A stretch of DNA of 64,000 nucleotides, from contig NZ_CP053839.1 in the NCBI RefSeq assembly GCF_013201625.1, forward strand, positions 2,108,001-2,172,000. Direction: 5' to 3'. Within the stretch, counting starts at the first letter, position 1. Each line of letters opens with the position of its first letter. The notes beneath the pieces were generated by a model, which ran no database searches, was not told where the DNA came from, and saw only the letters and a program-made list of their open reading frames with translations. Source of the stretch: Aliarcobacter lanthieri. GTDB taxonomy: Bacteria; Campylobacterota; Campylobacteria; Campylobacterales; Arcobacteraceae. Of this stretch, positions 56,834 through 64,000 are shown one piece after another. A program made the position numbers and the translations under genes.

Positions 56834-57564
56834 AAACTTATAGTTACAGTCCCACTTGCAACATCAACATTGTATTTTGATGGTTTATTTCCAAGTTCAA
56901 CTGCAACTCTATAATATCCACCTTTTTGGTGATTCCCAACAACGATATTTTTAAAGTTTTTAGAGTTTATATTTTCTCTTTTTGTAGTAAAAGATACTTT
57001 TGCACGATAATCAAGAGCCAGTTTATTTTCTTTATCTATAGAAAACTTTTTAAACATTGTATGTTCACTTTTTATTATCAATTTATCATCAGAAATTTCA
57101 ACGTTTAAAAATGGTAATATATTTCTTATTCCACTATCACTTGATAATGTAGTAGTTTTACCATCAGTTTCAACATCAGCTCGTGGTTTAACATAAACTA
57201 TTTGTTCAGGTTCTTTTTTAACATTTGCTAACTCTTTTTTTAGCAATTCTTTTGCTTTTTGTTCATTTTGTTGTTTTGTTTTTTGTATTAAACTATCAAC
57301 TTCTTTTTTTGAGTATGTTTTCTCAACTGGTTTTGCAGTTTGAGTAGTAGCTTTAGTAGAAGTTTGTGTTGTAGTTGATTGTTGATTTATCTCTTGCTGA
57401 ACTTTTTTGATATACTCTGCTTCTTGTATTTCTTCAAGAGTTTTAGGAGTTTCATTTACTTCAAACATTCTACCAGTTTCTTCTTCATATTTTGCAAAAG
57501 GGTTATCCCTTGCTTCTAAAAATACTGTTAATATTAACGTTAGCATAATTAATTTTGTTTTCAT
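56827..57564 (-). CDS. AMIN-domain-like secreted protein
   Basis: The 245-residue protein begins with a signal peptide (MKTKLIMLTLILTVFLEARDN). A low-complexity linker with many Thr, Gln and Lys follows (residues about 60-95), then a short coiled coil. The last 100 residues look like an AMIN domain (LPFLNVEISDDKLIIKSEH, FSIDKENKLALDYRA, VVGNHQKGGYYRVAVELG, YNVDVASGTVTISLK), which binds peptidoglycan or outer-membrane targets. It directly follows the FtsB-like gene and eno, an order also found in Campylobacter jejuni, where the equivalent is CgpA. A role in the envelope is likely. Confidence 0.65.
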   Translation of the reverse strand: MKTKLIMLTLILTVFLEARDNPFAKYEEETGRMFEVNETPKTLEEIQEAEYIKKVQQEINQQSTTTQTSTKATTQTAKPVEKTYSKKEVDSLIQKTKQQNEQKAKELLKKELANVKKEPEQIVYVKPRADVETDGKTTTLSSDSGIRNILPFLNVEISDDKLIIKSEHTMFKKFSIDKENKLALDYRAKVSFTTKRENINSKNFKNIVVGNHQKGGYYRVAVELGNKPSKYNVDVASGTVTISLK

Positions 57565-57809
57565 TCTTCTGGCTCCAAATTTTTAAGTTCAAAATACTCT
57601 TTTTGTAGATAAGCATTTGTTTTCTGAAGTCTTGAAATTTCATTTTCCAAATACTCTTTTCTATGTTTCAATGAGTTATAGACTTCTATTGAATTATCTC
57701 CAAAAAGAAGATTTACCCAGTGATAAGCAAAATAGATTGTTACTAATAGTGAAAAAATCACTATTAGTATAAATCCACCAATACCACTTTTCTTTTTAGT
57801 TCTTTGCAT
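57561..57809 (-). CDS. FtsB/DivIC-like septum formation protein
   Basis: The 82-residue protein has a short basic N-terminus, one membrane segment (GGFILIVIFSLLVTIYFAYHWVNLLF), and a coiled coil with heptad-like leucines (SLKHRKEYLENEISRLQKTNAYLQKEYFELKNLE). This is the FtsB/DivIC plan of a small bitopic division protein. Coiled-coil proteins of this size are hard to assign, and FtsL is possible. It overlaps eno at its start by 1 base and the AMIN-domain gene by 4 bases. Confidence 0.7.
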   Translation of the reverse strand: MQRTKKKSGIGGFILIVIFSLLVTIYFAYHWVNLLFGDNSIEVYNSLKHRKEYLENEISRLQKTNAYLQKEYFELKNLEPEE

Positions 57810-59086
57810 TATTTTTTAGAAAATGGTTGTTTTCCTAAATATTCAGCATAACCTACTTCTGCACCAATTTCTAGAAGTCTATTATATTTTGCAATTCTAT
57901 CACTTCTTGCTGTACTTCCAGTTTTTATTTGTCCACAATTTAAAGCAACAGCAAAATCAGCAATAAAAGCATCTTCACTCTCACCACTTCTATGACTCAT
58001 AACACAATTATAATTATTTCTTTGTGCAAGTCTAATTGTTTGCATAGTTTCACTTACCGTTCCAATTTGATTTGGTTTGATTAATACTGCATTTGCAATA
58101 CCTTTTTTTATACCTTCAGCAACTATTGAAGCATTTGTTACAAATAAGTCATCACCAACCAATTGAACTTTACTACCTAATTTTTCAGTTAATATCTTCC
58201 ATCCATCCCAATCATCTTCGCTTAATCCATCTTCAATAGAAACTATTGGGTATTTAGAACATAAATCTTCATAATAAGCTACTAATTCAGCACTTGTCAA
58301 TTCTCTATTTTCACTTTTTAATACATATTTCCCAGAATCATTTATTAGTTCACTAGCAGCAACATCAAGTGCAATAGAGATTTGTTCACCTGCTTTATAT
58401 CCAGCTTTAGTAATAGCACTCATAATAACTTGAATTGGTTCTTCATTTGATTTTAAATTTGGTGCAAATCCTCCCTCATCACCAACAGCAGTACTTTCAC
58501 CCATACCATCAATAACTTTTTTAAGATTTTGATAAATTTCAGCAACAGCTCTTAACCCTTCATTAAAATCTTCAAATCCAGTAGGCATAATCATATATTC
58601 TTGGAAATCAACAGAATTATTTGCATGTTCTCCACCATTAATGATATTAAACATAGGAACAGGCATAGTCATAGCGTTTGCTCCACCTAAATATCTATAT
58701 AATGGAATATTTAAAGAATTTGTAGCAGCTCTAGCAGTTGCCATAGATACACCTAAGACTGCATTTGCTCCTAAATTTGAGTAATTGTTTGTTCCATCTA
58801 TCTCTTTCATGATAGCATCAACTTCTGCTTGATTAAAAGGGCTTTGTCCTATTAACTCATCTGCAATTTTTGTATTTACATTTTCAACTGCTTTTAAAAC
58901 ACCTTTTCCTAAAAATCTATTGTCACCATCTCTTAACTCTAAGGCTTCTCTTTTTCCAGTACTAGCACCACTTGGTACTATCGCACTGCCTTTTGAACCA
59001 TCACTTAAAATTACTGTTGCTCTTACAGTTGGATTTCCTCTTGAATCCATAACTTCATCAGCATATACATTATCTATAAATACCAC
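57809..59086 (-). CDS. eno: Enolase
   Basis: The 425-residue protein has [110 protein letters not shown] and [19 protein letters not shown]. These carry the magnesium ligands and catalytic residues. It converts 2-phosphoglycerate to phosphoenolpyruvate. It heads an operon with the FtsB-like and AMIN genes. Confidence 0.98.
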   Translation of the reverse strand: MVFIDNVYADEVMDSRGNPTVRATVILSDGSKGSAIVPSGASTGKREALELRDGDNRFLGKGVLKAVENVNTKIADELIGQSPFNQAEVDAIMKEIDGTNNYSNLGANAVLGVSMATARAATNSLNIPLYRYLGGANAMTMPVPMFNIINGGEHANNSVDFQEYMIMPTGFEDFNEGLRAVAEIYQNLKKVIDGMGESTAVGDEGGFAPNLKSNEEPIQVIMSAITKAGYKAGEQISIALDVAASELINDSGKYVLKSENRELTSAELVAYYEDLCSKYPIVSIEDGLSEDDWDGWKILTEKLGSKVQLVGDDLFVTNASIVAEGIKKGIANAVLIKPNQIGTVSETMQTIRLAQRNNYNCVMSHRSGESEDAFIADFAVALNCGQIKTGSTARSDRIAKYNRLLEIGAEVGYAEYLGKQPFSKK

Positions 59087-59206
59087 TTGGGTCTCCTAAT
59101 TTATAATATTTTGATAAATTATATCTAAAAAAATTTTGTTATTTGCTTTTATTGTAAAAATTTAATAAAATGATAAGAAAGATTAATTTCATATATAAGG
59201 AAATAT

Positions 59207-59761
59207 GTGCTACTTATTATTACCTTTCTAATATTTTTATTAATTATTGGTTTTTATTTAGAAAACTTCTTGATAAAAAAGAATTTATCAAATCCATTTT
59301 TAAATACATTTTATATTTTTAATATGATTTTTTCTAGTCCTTTTAATGTTATTTTTGGGATTATTATGACATTTTTTATTGGCGTGATATTAGCTCTTTA
59401 TCAAATTGATATTACTAATTCTTCGAATACTAATAAACATCTTGGTTCACTAGTAGGAGTAATAACGCTTTCAACTACAACTATATTACTATTTATAGTA
59501 TTTACAATTTTTAGTGGTATAACTGCATATAGAATTTGGGCTGATGATAAAAAAATAGAAGGCTATCTGAATTTACTTGAATTTAGTAAAATTTTTACTT
59601 TTAGAATACCACTTTTAATAGTTACACTTGGTCTCTTTTTACCAAATTTAATGATGGGAAGAATAACATCTTTGTCATATGAGATTATGATACATGGATT
59701 ATATATAGTTCCTATATTTATGTTAATAAAAAAGAGTATAAGATTTAAGATAAAAGGATAA
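59207..59761 (+). CDS. Unknown membrane protein
   Basis: The start chosen is the GTG at 59207, after AAGGA at 59197-59201; an ATG two bases earlier is in another frame and soon stops. The 184-residue protein has about five hydrophobic segments (MLLIITFLIFLLIIGFYL, VIFGIIMTFFIGVILAL, LGSLVGVITLSTTTILLFIV, IPLLIVTLGLFLPNLMM and HGLYIVPIFMLI). Charged residues are few and lie between segments. I do not recognise a family. It stands alone between eno and the rRNA operon terminator. Confidence 0.65.
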   Translation: MLLIITFLIFLLIIGFYLENFLIKKNLSNPFLNTFYIFNMIFSSPFNVIFGIIMTFFIGVILALYQIDITNSSNTNKHLGSLVGVITLSTTTILLFIVFTIFSGITAYRIWADDKKIEGYLNLLEFSKIFTFRIPLLIVTLGLFLPNLMMGRITSLSYEIMIHGLYIVPIFMLIKKSIRFKIKG

Positions 59762-59803
59762 AAGCATATATAAGGACAAAGGGTGATTGAATAAATTGTA
59801 TAA

Positions 59804-59853
59804 AAAGGGGATACTTTCCCTAAAACACAAGATAAAGTAGCTTAGGGAAGGTA
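59804..59853 (-). terminator. Terminator of the rRNA operon
   Basis: Read on the minus strand, TTCCCTAA (59849-59842) pairs with TTAGGGAA (59823-59816), with TAC/GTA adding to the stem. It is followed by TATCCCCTTTTTA, including a run of five T. It lies 16 bases after the 5S 3' end, as expected of an intrinsic terminator. Confidence 0.7.
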
Positions 59854-59868
59854 TTAAAGACTCAAAGA

Positions 59869-59983
59869 GTTAGCGATGACCTACGTTTCCACCGGGGGAC
59901 CCAGCAGTATTATCGGCGATGAAGTGCTTGACTACCAGGTTCGGAATGGGGCTGGGTATTTCCACTTCTCTGTAACCACTAAC
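59869..59983 (-). rRNA. rrf: 5S ribosomal RNA
   Basis: The minus strand reads GTTAGTGGTTACAGAGAAGTG, then CCCAGCCCCATTCCGAACCT and ends in CGTAGGTCATCGCTAAC. The CCATTCCGAACC block and the pairing ends identify 5S rRNA. It is the last gene of the operon. The ends are placed by base pairing and could be off by a few bases. Confidence 0.92.
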
Positions 59984-60034
59984 AAAGTTGAGTATTAAAA
60001 GAATCATAGAGATAATCTCTTAATACTCAACTTT
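59984..60034 (-). other. Long perfect stem in the 23S-5S spacer
   Basis: AAAGTTGAGTATTAA (59984-59998) and its exact reverse complement (60020-60034) flank a loop with a smaller AGAGAT/ATCTCT hairpin. The stem abuts the 5' end of 5S rRNA. It is probably an RNase III or other RNase processing signal separating 23S and 5S. Confidence 0.55.
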
Positions 60035-60154
60035 AACAAAAGAGTTAAAGGAATAAAGATAATGTTAAAGTCTTAAAAGTAAATTTTCAAAAAAAACCTA
60101 CACAAATATAAAGTAAAGATATACTTAATAAGATAGTAAACCAAAGAAATAAAA

Positions 60155-63068
<2,914 letters not shown>

Positions 63069-63413
63069 CTGATAAATATATCGCTATATTTATCAATTTG
63101 TTTTGATAATATTCTTTGGCTACTATCTTATTAAATATATTCTATTTAATAATTTAGTTGTGTTCTATCTATAGTTATATAATAAATTAAATCTATTCTA
63201 ATTTATCACAAATTATTGATATGAAATTTTTTTTATTTAAAATTAAATATTACTATTTAATCTTACGAAAAAATTTTAAAGACTTTAACATTATATTTTT
63301 AAATATCGTACTATTTTAATAACTATTGTTATCTTTTTAGTGTTCTTTAGGATAAATCCTAATATAAATCTTATCTGCTATAAAACTTATATTAGAATTT
63401 CTTTAAATATATA
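63069..63413 (-). other. tRNA-Ala to 23S spacer
   Basis: This 345-base stretch is transcribed within the rRNA operon and contains no gene. It is AT-rich and has, besides the hairpin next to 23S, several imperfect inverted repeats (for instance TTAAATA/TATTTAA near 63133-63155). No boxA (TGCTCTTTGA) could be recognised on the minus strand. Confidence 0.6.
63071..63094 (-). other. GNRA-capped hairpin just before 23S
   Basis: On the minus strand GATAAATATA, GCGA and TATATTTATC form a perfect 10-bp stem with a GCGA (GNRA-type) tetraloop, right before the 5' end of 23S rRNA. It is probably part of the processing signal or a stabilising element of the 23S precursor. Confidence 0.5.
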
Positions 63414-63489
63414 TGGTGGAGAATAGCGGGATCGAACCGCTGACCTCCTGCGTGCAAAGCAGGCGCTCTCCCAGCTGAGCTAATTCCCC
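63414..63489 (-). tRNA. tRNA-Ala (anticodon TGC)
   Basis: The minus strand reads GGGGAATTAGCTCAGCTGGG, then CTGCTTTGCACGCAGG with anticodon TGC, GGTTCGATCCC as the T arm, and ends with an encoded CCA. The acceptor stem pairs fully apart from one G-U. It is the second tRNA in the 16S-23S spacer. Confidence 0.95.
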
Positions 63490-63508
63490 AACAAAGATTA
63501 TCTTATTA

Positions 63509-63585
63509 TGGTGGGCCTATCAGGACTTGAACCTGAGACCTCACGATTATCAGTCGAGCGCTCTAGCCAGCTGAGCTATAGGCCC
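63509..63585 (-). tRNA. tRNA-Ile (anticodon GAT)
   Basis: The minus strand reads GGGCCTATAGCTCAGCTGGC, then CGACTGATAATCG with anticodon GAT, GGTTCAAGTCC, and ends in TAGGCCCA with CCA encoded. It is 77 bases long. The order 16S, tRNA-Ile, tRNA-Ala, 23S is the usual one. Confidence 0.95.
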
Positions 63586-63658
63586 ATTTACCTATATATT
63601 TATTCAAATAATCTTTATAAACCGAATATATATTGTTAATTGTTTTTCATTTTTCTAT

Positions 63659-63682
63659 GTATTAAGAAACAAATCTTAATAC
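63659..63682 (-). other. Hairpin after 16S 3' end
   Basis: GTATTAAGA (63659-63667) pairs with TCTTAATAC (63674-63682) with a 6-base loop. It lies about 10 bases downstream of the 16S 3' end and may mark a processing site. Confidence 0.4.
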
Positions 63683-63691
63683 ATTTCTCTG

Positions 63692-64000
63692 AAAGGAGGT
63701 GATCCAACCGCAGGTTCTCCTACGGTTACCTTGTTACGACTTCACCCCAGTCGCTGAATCCACTGTGGAAGGTAGCTACTTTAGCATCCCCGCTTCGAAT
63801 GAGTTCAACTCCCATGGTGTGACGGGCGGTGAGTACAAGACCCGGGAACGTATTCACCGTAGCATAGCTGATCTACGATTACTAGCGATTCCAACTTCAT
63901 GTAGTCGAGTTGCAGACTACAATCCGAACTGGGAGATATTTTATAAGATTTGCTCCACATCACTGTATTGCTGCTCTTTGTATATCCCATTGTAGCACGT
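63692..64000 (-). rRNA. rrs: 16S ribosomal RNA, 3' part
   Basis: On the minus strand the sequence ends in AACCGTAGGAGAACCTGCGG and TTGGATCACCTCCTTTC, the conserved 3' end with the anti-Shine-Dalgarno CCTCCT. Only about 310 bases are in the window; the gene continues beyond position 64000. The ORFs across it are not genes. Confidence 0.96.

Overview
The window looks like a chromosomal segment of a member of the Campylobacterota, most like Arcobacter/Aliarcobacter. It is very AT-rich outside the rRNA genes. It carries a complete pseudaminic acid operon (pseB-C-F-G-I-H), a futalosine-pathway gene (mqnD), short campylobacterial forms of MurB and BioB, the block fabZ-lpxA-clpX-mreB-mreC, and a 16S-tRNA-Ile-tRNA-Ala-23S-5S operon. 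No insertion sequence, prophage or CRISPR array was seen.

Left third (1-24.5 kb): a surface-glycan locus built from two converging operons that meet near 11.2 kb. The plus-strand operon (1-11.2 kb) encodes a GT56 (WecF-like) transferase, a HpcH/HpaI-type aldolase, two NeuA-like nucleotidyltransferases, a sulfotransferase, an ATP-grasp/methyltransferase fusion, an RraA-like protein, the aminotransferase WecE, two methyltransferases and a UDP-glucose dehydrogenase. The minus-strand operon (24.5-11.2 kb, read right to left) begins with pseBCFGIH, continues with an acyl-carrier cassette (ACP, SDR, AMP-ligase), and ends with a galactofuranose module (Glf, GalE, three GT2 transferases). Most junctions are stop/start overlaps, which suggests translational coupling. 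Together they could make a glycan with pseudaminic acid, galactofuranose, a Fuc4N-type sugar and an unidentified acidic, methylated or sulfated residue.

Middle (24.6-44.8 kb): housekeeping and small accessory genes. These are recA, bioB, a YfcE-like phosphodiesterase, topA, an unknown membrane protein, murB, mqnD, a NuoG-like protein, an AAA+ ATPase, two tandem Sel1 lipoproteins, a SulP transporter, an XRE regulator with a palindromic operator, a TetR/Bcr-type efflux pair, nfo, an NDH-2-like dehydrogenase, an NSS transporter and a lipoprotein that appears to start at ATT.

Right part (44.8-59.8 kb): queH, lpxB, fabZ, lpxA, clpX, mreB and mreC on the plus strand, then ribE and an ACR3/BASS-type transporter on the minus strand. 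A 406-base leader follows, holding a probable 23-codon leader peptide and a hairpin in front of mgtE. Then come mnmG, an AMIN-domain protein, an FtsB-like protein, eno and a small membrane protein.

Right end (59.8-64 kb): an rRNA operon on the minus strand. It has a terminator, 5S, a strong spacer stem, 23S, tRNA-Ala(TGC), tRNA-Ile(GAT) and the 3' part of 16S, which runs off the window.

The best candidates for something undescribed are the mgtE leader (possible magnesium-sensing peptide plus hairpin), the aldolase/cytidylyltransferase/ATP-grasp-methyltransferase/RraA glycan cassette, the acyl-carrier cassette in the pse operon, and the lipoprotein with the ATT start.
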